Below are positions 54,410-63,073 of a DNA stretch of 64,000 nt, in pieces. Below the pieces are notes generated by a model. That model was given only the letters and a program-made list of their open reading frames with translations, was not told where the DNA came from and did no database searches. The position numbers and the translations under genes are program-made. Source of the stretch: Thalassocella blandensis (GTDB lineage: Bacteria > Pseudomonadota > Gammaproteobacteria > Pseudomonadales > Cellvibrionaceae); contig CABFPG010000014.1 of NCBI GenBank assembly GCA_902141825.1, forward strand, positions 1-64,000. The letters run 5' to 3'. The stretch's first letter is position 1. Each line of letters starts with the position of its first letter.

Positions 54410-55705
54410 ATGAGTGTACCAACGGTTTCCTCCCCAAAAGCTGAAGCAACAAAAATATCGAGTACGACGGAGAATGAAAAGAACCTAAATGCTACTTCAA
54501 ATGCCAAAAATATCAGTGCTAAAAAACTAGAGCCGACTCAAGACCTGTGGAAGTTCGGTTCATCAAATTTACGTATTGGCACAGATGGAGAGGTTCGAGA
54601 CGCAACATTTGAAGAGATTCTGGCGGAAACAAAAAATTCTCCAGGAGCGATGGTGAAAACACTAGCGATTGGTGCGGATACATTACGGTTCGATGCAAAT
54701 GGAAGGTATAAAGACCTGGTTCAAGAGCTTGTGGAAATTCAGGCAAAAGAAAATATCACCAGTGACGAAATGGCCGAGCAAGTTCGTACAAAAACCGACG
54801 AAATACGAAGGGAAATGCGTAAAGATATCAAGGACGGCATTTTTACGGTAAATGATTCAGGCCAAGTACTGCAGGATGGAGAAGCGATCCCGCCGGAATC
54901 TGTTGGCTTTGAGCTGACTGCTTTGTTGATTGAGTCCATTACAGACAAAATGAGTGAACTAAACTCGCTGGCCAGTAAGTTGGGTGCCGTTGATCAATGG
55001 GTGTCTTCCAATATCGGCGATGAAGATCATATAACCGTTCTGTATGACAAAGAAGAGAGAATCGATGTTCAAAGTAGGGTTGAGTTTGGTAATGGAACAA
55101 AAGTCGCGGGCTCTAACGGGGATTGGAATAATAAGCATTTTGCTGTCAATCGAACGAAACTGGATAAAATGGAAAAGTGGGAGGAGAGTACAACCCATGA
55201 GTCAGTTTTTGACGAATTTGCGAAAGATGTGCTTAAAGATTCGACTTTAGCCAATGGTACTCATGGAGAAGAATTATTAGAGTCCATGTATAAAGATTAC
55301 GAAGCATTGTTGAAAGATTCGGGTCTGGCAACAACAAAATGGTTGGTTGATCAGCCTGATGGTGAGGTGAAAACAACTAAAACTATTTATGGGGGGGATA
55401 ACTTACCCGAAGAACTCGGTCGACCACGATTTCAGTACTATGGATTTACTGATGCAGGAAAACGAAACGAGGATTATCGAGGATTGGTGCAGGAACGAGA
55501 GGTTAATCGAAAATCGTTAAGCGCTACCGTTTTAACGGAAGCGAAAGAAAATGTTCGTTCTCGTGTCTCGACCCTCTCTACCGTTACCGAACAGCTGGGT
55601 ACGAATTTTAAAGTAGATAATAATCGCTTTAATAATATTATCGAAGCTATGAATAGCTTTAACAAAACCATGTTGGATTCACTGCGTCGATTTGCCGTTT
55701 CCTAA
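54410..55705 (+). CDS. sctA: T3SS needle-tip protein, LcrV-like (SctA)
   Basis: A 431-residue protein, longer than Yersinia LcrV (about 326). No signal peptide; a Ser/Thr/Asn-rich start suits T3 secretion. The C-terminal helix NNRFNNIIEAMNSFNKTMLDSLRRF matches the LcrV/PcrV end ([25 protein letters not shown]), the coiled coil that packs on the needle. A long helix (about 165-200, LTALLIESITDKMSELNSLASKL) would be its partner. Gene order tip, small chaperone, SycD-like, two translocators repeats the lcrGVH-yopBD pattern. The middle ~150 residues are unlike LcrV. A 261-base gap precedes it. Confidence 0.75.
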   Translation: MSVPTVSSPKAEATKISSTTENEKNLNATSNAKNISAKKLEPTQDLWKFGSSNLRIGTDGEVRDATFEEILAETKNSPGAMVKTLAIGADTLRFDANGRYKDLVQELVEIQAKENITSDEMAEQVRTKTDEIRREMRKDIKDGIFTVNDSGQVLQDGEAIPPESVGFELTALLIESITDKMSELNSLASKLGAVDQWVSSNIGDEDHITVLYDKEERIDVQSRVEFGNGTKVAGSNGDWNNKHFAVNRTKLDKMEKWEESTTHESVFDEFAKDVLKDSTLANGTHGEELLESMYKDYEALLKDSGLATTKWLVDQPDGEVKTTKTIYGGDNLPEELGRPRFQYYGFTDAGKRNEDYRGLVQEREVNRKSLSATVLTEAKENVRSRVSTLSTVTEQLGTNFKVDNNRFNNIIEAMNSFNKTMLDSLRRFAVS

Positions 55706-55840
55706 GGCTAAATATCGGTTCTTTTCGTTTGGGTGGTCAGATAAGGAATCGCCTGATGAGGATTGAATAGAAGAGCTAGACGGAGCTGATGCGATGTTTG
55801 ATTTGCGGCAAGCCCATAGTGTATTTAAGAGATTGTTTAA

Positions 55841-56158
55841 ATGAAAAAATCTGAAAATATGGTAGATAATTATCCCGATTTTGAAGGGCCCTTAGTGCGA
55901 AGCTTGCACTTGTTGAAAGAAACACAAACTGCCCTTGAGCAAAGTGAAAACATTTATAACGGTTTAAATTCTCGTATTCAAGAAAATTGGGGATGTTCAA
56001 AAGGTGGCTTCATTAAAAAAATGGAATCCATTTTCGGCTCTCCAAGTGAAGCCGATATGTTTGTTGCCAGAAAAATATTCGAAGAAAAGTTCAAACAAGA
56101 TAACCCGTCTGTAAGCTCGAAAATAAAAAGAACGTTTATAGTCAATAATCCGATATAA
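55841..56158 (+). CDS. Small LcrG-like putative tip-protein chaperone
   Basis: A 105-residue charged helical protein. After an initial helix (LVRSLHLLKETQTALEQSENIYNGLNSRI) comes FIKKMESIFGSPSEADMFVARKIFEEKF and a basic end (SSKIKRTFIVNNPI). LcrG/PcrG show the same order: long helix, F-x-G-x-S-x-E block, basic C-terminus. The match is weak but position next to the tip gene supports it. In Yersinia lcrG precedes lcrV; here it follows it. 15 bases separate it from the SycD-like gene. Confidence 0.6.
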   Translation: MKKSENMVDNYPDFEGPLVRSLHLLKETQTALEQSENIYNGLNSRIQENWGCSKGGFIKKMESIFGSPSEADMFVARKIFEEKFKQDNPSVSSKIKRTFIVNNPI

Positions 56159-56173
56159 CAATGGGGAAATATA

Positions 56174-56677
56174 ATGATTTCTGAATTAAAACCCGGAATA
56201 GATTTACGTCTGCTTGAACCACAGGACTGGGAATACTTTCTAGAGAATGGCGGTACTTTGGGCGATGCTCTAGAGATGAAGGAGCAGGAGCTGGAAGCAA
56301 TTTATACTTTGGCCTATGAGAAGTATGCCAATGGAAATTTCATTGAAGCCAAGCCATTATTCCAGTTGCTTTGCTACTGCAATCATATTGAAGCTAAATA
56401 TATCTTGGGGCTGGGTGCGACCAGACAGGCACTGGAACAGTATGAGCTGGCAGGAGAAACATACAGTTTTGCAGCTTTTGTTCATGGTGATGATCCTCGT
56501 TTTCCTTTTCACGCAGCGGAATGTCACCTGGCTTTAGATAACTGGGAATCCGCAAAAAGTGGATTTGAAGTCTGCATTTATCGCTGTGAGAATTTTAAAC
56601 ATTACGCTTGGTATATGGAGCAGGCTCAAAAAAATCTTGAGATTTTACATTCAAGGCTGAATGAAAGCGACGCATAA
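56174..56677 (+). CDS. SycD/LcrH-like translocator chaperone
   Basis: A 167-residue TPR chaperone; SycD is 168. Three TPR-like helix pairs are visible: LEAIYTLAYEKYANGNFIEAKPLFQLLC, KYILGLGATRQALEQYELAGETYSFAAFV and PFHAAECHLALDNWESAKSGFEVCI. Class II chaperones hold the two translocators in the cytoplasm before secretion. It lies directly before the YopB-like gene (8 bases), which is the normal place. Confidence 0.9.
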   Translation: MISELKPGIDLRLLEPQDWEYFLENGGTLGDALEMKEQELEAIYTLAYEKYANGNFIEAKPLFQLLCYCNHIEAKYILGLGATRQALEQYELAGETYSFAAFVHGDDPRFPFHAAECHLALDNWESAKSGFEVCIYRCENFKHYAWYMEQAQKNLEILHSRLNESDA

Positions 56678-56685
56678 ACAGGAGT

Positions 56686-57846
56686 ATGACGATGACGATT
56701 GGAAATTTAACACCTATCCACACTACTACGGCAAAAAGTGGTGAGTCGATGAGTGACGTGGTTGAAGAGAGTTTGAACGTAGCATTGCAAGAGCAGGCAC
56801 GTGAGTTTATACGAGATCAAAGTCTAACTGAATTAACCAAAAAGATTAAAAGTAACCCGAATAATGTCCCGCTTGAAGAACCTGAGTACAAGGGAAAAGG
56901 AGGCGATTACTATCAAGTTATGGTGTTAGCTTTGTCTCGTATGGCTGGACTGATGGGGGATATGGCAGACTCCACGCAAATAGAATTGCAGTTTAAACGC
57001 GAGGAGATAAAGCAGCTTTTAAAGGATAAGTTAGAAAGTATCGAGCAGAAGGAAGAGCGTCGTCAACAAAGAATAGCCGCGGAAAAAGCGCTTGAAGAAC
57101 AGAAGAAGCATGCTGGTATTTGGGGTTCAGTGATGAGCTTTGTCTTCGCTGCAGCCGAAATAATTGGTGGTGCATTTGTTACCGCTGCTGGCGTTATATC
57201 TGGTAACCCTGTGTTAATTGCCGGAGGTGCAAGCTTAATTGCCGCGGGGTCTTTAGAAATTGCCGCAGAGGTGATGACCTTAACCGGAGGTAATGAAGAC
57301 ACTATTAATAAAATGAAAATGGCTGCAATGGGACTAATGGCCGTTGGTTTGGCACTGTCCACATTTGGAGCTGCCTCAGCTGGAGCCACTGGCGCAATGG
57401 TTGGGAAAAAAGCGGCGCAAGAAGGCGCAGAAGCGGCTGTTAAAAAAGGAACTAAAGAAGCAACTGAAGCTGCAGCGAAGAAAGCCTCGAAGGAGGCAAC
57501 TGAAAGCGCGGTAGAACGAAATATGAAGTATGGCGCTGAAGCCTTTACTGTGGGTCATGTGACCAGCAATGTCGGCAATAGTGTTGCGCAAACGTATTTG
57601 GCTGTAAAACAAAATCAATATGATAAACGTGCTGCAGATTTACAGCATGATATAGAAGTACTTCAGGCGGAATTAGATGCGACGATTGAGAAGCAGGAAT
57701 ATATCAACAAATTGATTCAAATTATTCAGGAGCATTGGACACGCGCTATGCTTGGTCCCGTAGACGAAGCGATGAAGATACTCAATAGTGCGATTCAGGA
57801 CCACGGTGGAGTAAGTCGAAGAATTGCTGCCAGTTTTGGTGTGTAG
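56686..57846 (+). CDS. sctE: Large T3SS translocator, YopB/PopB-like (SctE)
   Basis: A 386-residue protein that would insert in the host membrane as half of the translocation pore. Two hydrophobic segments: about 142-202 (SVMSFVFAAAEIIGGAFVTAAG, then PVLIAGGASLIAAGSLEIAAEV) and about 210-235 (MAAMGLMAVGLALSTFGAASAGA). Coiled-coil helices lie before (about 105-135) and near the C-terminus (about 305-345). Length and layout agree with YopB (about 400). It follows the chaperone gene by 8 bases. Confidence 0.87.
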   Translation: MTMTIGNLTPIHTTTAKSGESMSDVVEESLNVALQEQAREFIRDQSLTELTKKIKSNPNNVPLEEPEYKGKGGDYYQVMVLALSRMAGLMGDMADSTQIELQFKREEIKQLLKDKLESIEQKEERRQQRIAAEKALEEQKKHAGIWGSVMSFVFAAAEIIGGAFVTAAGVISGNPVLIAGGASLIAAGSLEIAAEVMTLTGGNEDTINKMKMAAMGLMAVGLALSTFGAASAGATGAMVGKKAAQEGAEAAVKKGTKEATEAAAKKASKEATESAVERNMKYGAEAFTVGHVTSNVGNSVAQTYLAVKQNQYDKRAADLQHDIEVLQAELDATIEKQEYINKLIQIIQEHWTRAMLGPVDEAMKILNSAIQDHGGVSRRIAASFGV

Positions 57847-57908
57847 TTAACCAATGAGATACCACTTTTCTAACATGCTTGTACACAACAGAAATATGGA
57901 AAATTAAT

Positions 57909-58652
57909 ATGAGTACGATAGACAACACAAAATCACATGCTGTAACAACAAAATCTGTTCCTGTACCAGGGGAACTGAATGAATTAAGTAATCCAGCTGC
58001 AAAGGTTCCGAATGGGATTTCTAATCCAGAGGACGCACCAACTTCTTATAAGTTAAACAGTGCGACAGAAGCTGATCTTGATGTGCAAGAGTTTCTAAAA
58101 GGGTTTGCTCAAAGCAATCACGTTTACGGCTTGATTAAAAATCTAAATAACACCCTTAAAGGGCTGTTTAGGGAGATGAGAGAGTCCGAAGCTAAGACAA
58201 GAATTAACGAATATATTAGTTCGTTTGAAACAGCCCTGGAAAAGCGCGATGAAGTTATTAAAGCCGCGGACGAGGTGAAGAAGCTTGGATACGAGGCAGC
58301 AAATTGGAAATTGGCAATGGGGGCAACAGAAAGTGCACTGGGTTTCGTAAGCGCATTTAGTGGCGGCTCCAGCGGCGGCGGTGGTGGCAGCGGTATTGTA
58401 AGTGGCGGAATGAAAATGGCTGAGTCAGTAATTAAGAAGATTGAAATAGAAATCGAAAATATCAAAATGTTGCTTGAAGCAAGAAAGACTGAGCTGGATG
58501 CAGATATGACGTTTGATAAGCAACAGGCTGATTTGGCCAACGCGGCAATTAGTATGCTTGATGGGCTTACGAGTTCAATTTCTTCATTGATCAATGAGAT
58601 TCACAATACGCAGAGTTCTGCTATTAATGCGATGGCGAAAGGAATGGTGTAG
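57909..58652 (+). CDS. sctB: Small T3SS translocator, YopD/PopD-like (SctB)
   Basis: A 247-residue protein forming the other part of the host-membrane pore. One hydrophobic/Gly-rich segment (about 133-165, ALGFVSAFSGGSSGGGGG) lies in the middle, as in YopD, with charged helices on both sides and an amphipathic C-terminus. A TTG at 57879 extends the frame, but ATG 57909 has GGAAA eight bases upstream and starts MSTIDNTKS. It contains LDVQEFLKGF near 70, echoed in the unassigned gene at 53675. A weak GGAG/CTCC stem with T6 lies at about 58655-58677. Confidence 0.82.
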   Translation: MSTIDNTKSHAVTTKSVPVPGELNELSNPAAKVPNGISNPEDAPTSYKLNSATEADLDVQEFLKGFAQSNHVYGLIKNLNNTLKGLFREMRESEAKTRINEYISSFETALEKRDEVIKAADEVKKLGYEAANWKLAMGATESALGFVSAFSGGSSGGGGGSGIVSGGMKMAESVIKKIEIEIENIKMLLEARKTELDADMTFDKQQADLANAAISMLDGLTSSISSLINEIHNTQSSAINAMAKGMV

Positions 58653-58766
58653 TGGAGTAATCTCCGCCATTTTTTAGGCCAATGGTCAGAGGTGTCCCGG
58701 ACGTATCAGGTCACTTCTGTCATAAGTGGATTATCCGGTAGTTTAAAGCACTGATTTTTATTTACC

Positions 58767-59678
58767 ATGAACACTTATTCTCCGATTCCGACAACATCTG
58801 CGACCAACATAGCGCTGAATAGTCAAAAAGGCGTTATTGTAAATTCTAAACCTTGTGGGGAGTTGTTTGATTTAACGACGATTTCAATGCCTGCCGGTCA
58901 AGGAACAACGCTTAATTTTCTTCCTGTCGTTAATTTGATTATTGTGGTCAACGGCATCGTTCATGTCAGTTGCGAAACCACGGTGTTTGATCTGCAGGAT
59001 GGGCAGGTCTGGTTGGCAGGACAAGAAAACCTGTGTCAAGTGCATAATGCTCAGTCTGCTCAGGATGTGGTGCTGTTAAGTGTTTCAATTAAATCCGCTA
59101 TGTTGTCTCGCTTTTTTGATCGTTATGTTCAGGCAGTAACACAACCGTCGAAAAGCGTACAAGCCGTAGATAATGTTGTAAATAGTTTAGAGGCTCCGCT
59201 TATATTTCCCAGTTGTGAGTTATCTCGGCTGACGGTTGATTCATTCTATCTGTTTAGTCAATTACACGATGATGGCTTAAATACTCTTAAACTGGAAGAA
59301 TTACTTTTACTCAAAATTAAAGGAGAGCAAGGAGACAAACTGACGAAGGCATTGCAACGAAATAATAATCCGATGCAGCAAAAGTTTCGCCGATTTATGG
59401 ATGACAATATCACGAATAATTGGTCGGTAGCTATGTATGCAAAAAATATTGGTATGAGCTTGACCTCTTTTAAGACGATGTTTGGTCAGCTTTATCATGC
59501 TCAGTCGCCTAAAGCTTGGATAAACGAACAACGATTAAAGTATGCCGATATCCAATTAAAAACCACCAATAAAAAATTGATCGATATAGCGCTGGATAGT
59601 GGCTTTTCCAGTCAATCCTACTTTACCCAACTGTATAAAAATTACTACGGAATTTCACCGTCAGAGGCAAGGAACTAA
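58767..59678 (+). CDS. exsA: ExsA/LcrF-like AraC-family activator of the T3SS
   Basis: A 303-residue transcription activator. The N-terminal half (about 25-165) is a cupin-like regulatory domain with IIVVNGIVHVSC and GQVWLAGQENLC. The C-terminal AraC double helix-turn-helix (about 200-300) has KNIGMSLTSFKTMFGQLYHAQSPKAWINEQRLKYA and LIDIALDSGFSSQSYFTQLYKNYYGISP. The last half matches ExsA of Pseudomonas closely by eye (LTTFKELFG, SPRAWISERR, DIAMEAGFSSQSYFTQ). It is expected to activate T3SS promoters in response to secretion state. A 114-base gap precedes it; the lipoprotein gene follows after 5 bases. Confidence 0.92.
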   Translation: MNTYSPIPTTSATNIALNSQKGVIVNSKPCGELFDLTTISMPAGQGTTLNFLPVVNLIIVVNGIVHVSCETTVFDLQDGQVWLAGQENLCQVHNAQSAQDVVLLSVSIKSAMLSRFFDRYVQAVTQPSKSVQAVDNVVNSLEAPLIFPSCELSRLTVDSFYLFSQLHDDGLNTLKLEELLLLKIKGEQGDKLTKALQRNNNPMQQKFRRFMDDNITNNWSVAMYAKNIGMSLTSFKTMFGQLYHAQSPKAWINEQRLKYADIQLKTTNKKLIDIALDSGFSSQSYFTQLYKNYYGISPSEARN

Positions 59679-59683
59679 TCAGA

Positions 59684-60505
59684 ATGAAGAAGCTTACATG
59701 CATATTATGTATTTGTTTTTGTCTGGGAGCTTGTGCCAGCCATCAGGTGCCAGAGAATGCACTTCTATCCAGTCTAAATGTCGGGGTGCAAAATGATATT
59801 GTAACGGCTAGTCAAATAGCCGGTATGATTTTTCCAGAAACCCCTTTCATAAATGAAAACTTTCCGCATTCATTAGAATATAACTCTTCAAAAGCTTTGC
59901 AGAAAGGCTTGGACTTGGGGAACTATGATATTGTCATTGGTTTGTTGGAAAGCTTAAAGAAAGACAAGCATGCAAGATTTGAATATATGGCTCTGAAACA
60001 TATTAACTTGCAATATTTCGTTTTACCCGAAAGGAAAGATCTGGCGCTTTCTCTAGATGCAAATCGATTTTTTACTAAAGTTAAATCGGTTGGGTATGTG
60101 TCGATTGGAGAAGTCGGTAATTTAAATAGTACTATTGTTCGATTTCACCCGAATTACTACAGTTTTGTGCCGTGTGGCAGTATGATGGATTGCATCAATA
60201 TGCTGCAAAGTAGTCAGATTGATGCTTTCGCTACCAATGGACTCAGTTCCAACAAAACGCTAGAAGAAACATTGGCGTCACATAATATTCAAATTTCGAG
60301 CGCTCAGTATTCGGAAAGACATACACTTGGCGTTGCTATGAACCCGGTCAGTTTAACTCGACAAGAAATACAGACGCTAGCCGATTTATTCTGGGCTCGA
60401 GTACCGTTTAATAACTCGCTGGGCGATAATCTAAGCGAAGTAGAGATTGCTCGCGATGGGGCTAATACTCCTCATATGGATGTACGTGCGAGTATCCTGG
60501 AATGA
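59684..60505 (+). CDS. Solute-binding-protein-like lipoprotein inside the T3SS operon
   Basis: A 273-residue lipoprotein. The signal peptide ends at lipobox LGAC (about 14-17). The mature part looks like a periplasmic binding protein of the SBP_bac_3 type: SLNVGVQNDIVTASQIAGM, DLGNYDIVIGLLESLKKDKHA, VGYVSIGEVGNLNSTIVRF and SSQIDAFATNG with ALASHNIQ. It lies 5 bases after exsA and its stop overlaps the gatekeeper gene by four bases (ATGA), so it is a true operon member. In Pseudomonas the pilotin lipoprotein ExsB sits near exsA, but this is a different fold. Possible signal-sensing or pilotin-like role. Confidence 0.78.
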   Translation: MKKLTCILCICFCLGACASHQVPENALLSSLNVGVQNDIVTASQIAGMIFPETPFINENFPHSLEYNSSKALQKGLDLGNYDIVIGLLESLKKDKHARFEYMALKHINLQYFVLPERKDLALSLDANRFFTKVKSVGYVSIGEVGNLNSTIVRFHPNYYSFVPCGSMMDCINMLQSSQIDAFATNGLSSNKTLEETLASHNIQISSAQYSERHTLGVAMNPVSLTRQEIQTLADLFWARVPFNNSLGDNLSEVEIARDGANTPHMDVRASILE

Positions 60506-61644
60506 TCGGCAATGACGCTCAACCAAGGGGAGCGACTGTTACCGTTGAAAAAGCGACTTCGATAGATGCTCGTTATCGACATGTAGAAGCTGCACCAGCT
60601 GGCAAAACCATGTTCCAAACGGTGAATAATAGTCTCGAAGAATTCACTTCATTTTTACACAAGTACCAGAACTTAAACCGTCAAAGAGCAAAAGAATCTC
60701 GCCAGAATCTCGATAATATAGATATCAAAAAGATATCTAAGTCGGCTTTTAGTGTGAAACAAGTCAGTAAGCTTGAAAGCATTATTAACCAATTGCAGGG
60801 GAAGGGGCTTAGTCAGGCGGAAATTGTGGATAAAGTTAAGTCCTTTCTAAAAGACTTTTCTCATGACTCCGATCTTCAAACACTCGGTCTTTTATCTTTA
60901 AAACAACAGCTTAAAGAAGGGGGGAATTCCGATAAAATTATCACGGAAATCGACAAGCTACTAACGCCCGCTGAGCGCTCCATGCCATTAAAAGCCGGTG
61001 CTTTGGGGTACTCTCTGATTGAGTGGGCTGGGGAGCAGGGACTTGATCGGTCTGCATTAAGAGAAGTATTTCAGGCTAGTTATCCTATCAAAATGGATAA
61101 CATGCTTAGTGCTTTAAAGGATCTTCAGGCAAAGTTTGGCGATGGGAATATTATTGTCGGTACTCACGAAATATTCAAACAACTTTCGGCGAAATATCAT
61201 AAGTCGGGAAGAAGTATCGACAAAGCCGAATTATATGCACTGCTGAAAAACATGAGTCAGCTGAAAACCTTATTAGCGTTGTTTGACGAATGCCAGATTT
61301 TAGCTGATCTGATATCCGATGGATCACAAAAGGAAACTAACGAGCCGATGCCATTTGAACAAAACCGCTCCACGTCAAATTCTCATTATGCTGGGCACTT
61401 GTTAGGGAAAATATTGCAATTACAGCAAAAGAATTGGGTAGAGAATAGTGATATTTCTAATATTGCTGCCGCATTAGGATTAAAAACGTATCTAAGTAAA
61501 AATGTATTCGGAGTCCAGCTTCGACGTATTGTAGGTCTTATTCCTACACATTTGTTTATTGACGAAAGGCAGAAACAGCAATACCTGGACGTCGTATACA
61601 AGTTTATGGATTCAGTTGCAAGGAGCGAAGCAGAATATGCCTGA
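60502..61644 (+). CDS. sctW: T3SS gatekeeper, YopN-TyeA/MxiC-like (SctW)
   Basis: A 380-residue helical protein corresponding to the fused YopN-TyeA form seen in InvE/MxiC. The YopN-like part has SLEEFTSFLHKYQNLNRQRAKESRQN and SKLESIINQLQGKGLSQAEIVDKVKSFLKDFSHDSDLQTLGLLSLKQQL. The TyeA-like end (about 280-375) has HYAGHLLGKILQLQQKNWVENSDISNIAAALGL and LIPTHLFIDERQKQQYLDVVYKFMDSV. Gatekeepers block effector release until host contact. It starts in an ATGA overlap with the lipoprotein gene and overlaps the SycN-like gene by 8 bases. Confidence 0.87.
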   Translation: MIGNDAQPRGATVTVEKATSIDARYRHVEAAPAGKTMFQTVNNSLEEFTSFLHKYQNLNRQRAKESRQNLDNIDIKKISKSAFSVKQVSKLESIINQLQGKGLSQAEIVDKVKSFLKDFSHDSDLQTLGLLSLKQQLKEGGNSDKIITEIDKLLTPAERSMPLKAGALGYSLIEWAGEQGLDRSALREVFQASYPIKMDNMLSALKDLQAKFGDGNIIVGTHEIFKQLSAKYHKSGRSIDKAELYALLKNMSQLKTLLALFDECQILADLISDGSQKETNEPMPFEQNRSTSNSHYAGHLLGKILQLQQKNWVENSDISNIAAALGLKTYLSKNVFGVQLRRIVGLIPTHLFIDERQKQQYLDVVYKFMDSVARSEAEYA

Positions 61645-62014
61645 TTGGATTTCCCAACTTCTTACACGATTTTTCACAGATTATGGATATTCCATTGATC
61701 GTAATTCGCTTCAATATCAGTACTTAACTATAGAAGACTTCAACAGAGGGCGACTGGAGCTTAATTATCTGCCGGAAGGTGAGACTCTGTTGTTTAGTAT
61801 GTGTTTGGAAGACTGGGTGGATAACTTGTTAATGGAAAAGGCGCTACTTTTTAACCATTTTTCGCGTCTACGACCATTGTTTCCGAGTTTGCATATGTTT
61901 GAGGATAAACTGGTTTTTCGATCCTCATTGTCCAAGCATGAAATAAGTATTGTAAACCTTGAAAACATGTTGACTTGTATAAAGCAGGCGCAATTTGAGT
62001 TAGTAGAAGGGTAG
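61637..62014 (+). CDS. SycN-like T3SS chaperone
   Basis: A 125-residue acidic protein (SycN about 123). The frame is open to 61559, but the ATG at 61637, in an ATGCCTGA overlap with the gatekeeper stop, is the likely start. It has the alpha/beta CesT-type pattern: DWISQLLTRFFTDYGYSI, RLELNYLPEGETLLFSMCLED, LRPLFPSLHMFEDKLVFRSSL. SycN/YscB secretes and controls YopN. Gene order gatekeeper, SycN, SctX, SctY, SctV equals the Yersinia virA operon. Confidence 0.75.
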   Translation: MPDWISQLLTRFFTDYGYSIDRNSLQYQYLTIEDFNRGRLELNYLPEGETLLFSMCLEDWVDNLLMEKALLFNHFSRLRPLFPSLHMFEDKLVFRSSLSKHEISIVNLENMLTCIKQAQFELVEG

Positions 62015-62016
62015 TT

Positions 62017-62412
62017 ATGGCTGTCAACAGCGCTAAATCATCGCTGAATTTTTCGGGTGGGATTAATGCGGTATCTTTTCTAAATAAAGAAAAGTCGCAA
62101 CCAAACTTACCCGAAGCGAAAAGAATTATCTTTTTTAATGAAGATGCCGCCCCGTCCCATCTATCCAAACTGTTTAACAGTTTTACCGGTAAGACCCTGT
62201 TAGATAGAACCTGCAAACCAAGCAAACAAGAGTTCCTGGCATTACAAGCAAATTTTTCAGGTCGTCAAGCCATGACGGTTCTCCAGTGGTTTAAGTCTTT
62301 AGAAAGAGATACTTCGCTAGCGAAGAACCAGAAGATAGAAGATATTTTAACGATGTTTGCTGAGGTGGAGCTAAAGGAGCAGGTTCAGAGAAACCTGTTG
62401 AAGCAGGTGTAG
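62017..62412 (+). CDS. sctX: SctX (YscX)-like T3SS export protein
   Basis: A 131-residue protein placed where yscX lies in the virA operon, 2 bases after the SycN-like gene. An unstructured Ser/Asn-rich start is followed by helices (FLALQANFSGRQAMTVLQWFKSL) and an end VELKEQVQRNLLKQV similar to the YscX C-terminus (RLLQIILNLLHKV). YscX binds YscY and SctV and is secreted. Similarity is weak, so the call leans on position. Confidence 0.68.
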   Translation: MAVNSAKSSLNFSGGINAVSFLNKEKSQPNLPEAKRIIFFNEDAAPSHLSKLFNSFTGKTLLDRTCKPSKQEFLALQANFSGRQAMTVLQWFKSLERDTSLAKNQKIEDILTMFAEVELKEQVQRNLLKQV

Positions 62413-62464
62413 TCAATCCGCTTGAACTTGCATTCACTGCCTATTCAAACTTGTTGCTAAAACA

Positions 62465-62659
62465 TTGATGCGTCTGCTTCATTCACTATTGAAGCATTCT
62501 ATTCGGTCGTCAATATTCAATAATTTGAATAATCGAAGATCCAATGAGAAATCGTTAATGTGGCTGTTTCAAAAGCTTTTCACCTTTACGGATGCACAGA
62601 CAGTTAGCTTTCTCAGAGTTATTGCTTGGTCTGTATATTACGCTGTTGATAGAAGTTAA
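62465..62659 (+). CDS. Doubtful small ORF between sctX and sctY
   Basis: A 63-64 codon frame (TTG 62465 or ATG 62468) that fills the only sizeable gap in an otherwise tightly packed operon. The predicted peptide has a basic start and a hydrophobic end (TVSFLRVIAWSVYYAV). No ribosome site or known family is seen. It may be a real short gene, the remnant of one, or just leader DNA. Confidence 0.3.
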   Translation: MMRLLHSLLKHSIRSSIFNNLNNRRSNEKSLMWLFQKLFTFTDAQTVSFLRVIAWSVYYAVDRS

Positions 62660-62674
62660 AGAGTTCATATACAT

Positions 62675-63073
62675 ATGAGTCAAAACCATACACACACGGA
62701 AAATATTTCTCACACCCAAACCTCTCCACCGGTCTATATGAAGGAATGGTTGTTGATGCAGGCCCATCTACAGTTGGATTATGCCGGAGTAGATAATGCT
62801 ATTACTATTCTTGAATTTGTAGAAGAAACGTATGGAGAGAGTATCACTACCGGGCTCATGTTGTGTAAAGCCTGGTCGCAGATAAATGAAGCAGTGAAGC
62901 TCGAAGTTCGTGCCAGAAAAATGTTAAACAATATTGAGTTAAGTAACCAACAGCGCGCAGCTATTTACTTTTGTTTAAGTCAAGTTCGTTGGGTTTCAGG
63001 AAACAAAAACGCTGCAAGAAAAGCTTACCTATCTTATAACCTGCATATCAAGGAACAGAGTGACCTGAAATGA
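62675..63073 (+). CDS. sctY: SctY (YscY)-like TPR chaperone of SctX
   Basis: A 132-residue TPR-like protein. The last 40 residues ([34 protein letters not shown]) line up well with YscY (WLCLSRAQQLNGDLDKARHAYQHYLELKDHNE), and [26 protein letters not shown] matches its first TPR. The N-terminal ~20 residues, His/Thr-rich, are extra; Met22 might be an alternative start. YscY binds YscX and is needed for early substrate export. Its stop overlaps sctV (ATGA). Confidence 0.8.
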   Translation: MSQNHTHTENISHTQTSPPVYMKEWLLMQAHLQLDYAGVDNAITILEFVEETYGESITTGLMLCKAWSQINEAVKLEVRARKMLNNIELSNQQRAAIYFCLSQVRWVSGNKNAARKAYLSYNLHIKEQSDLK

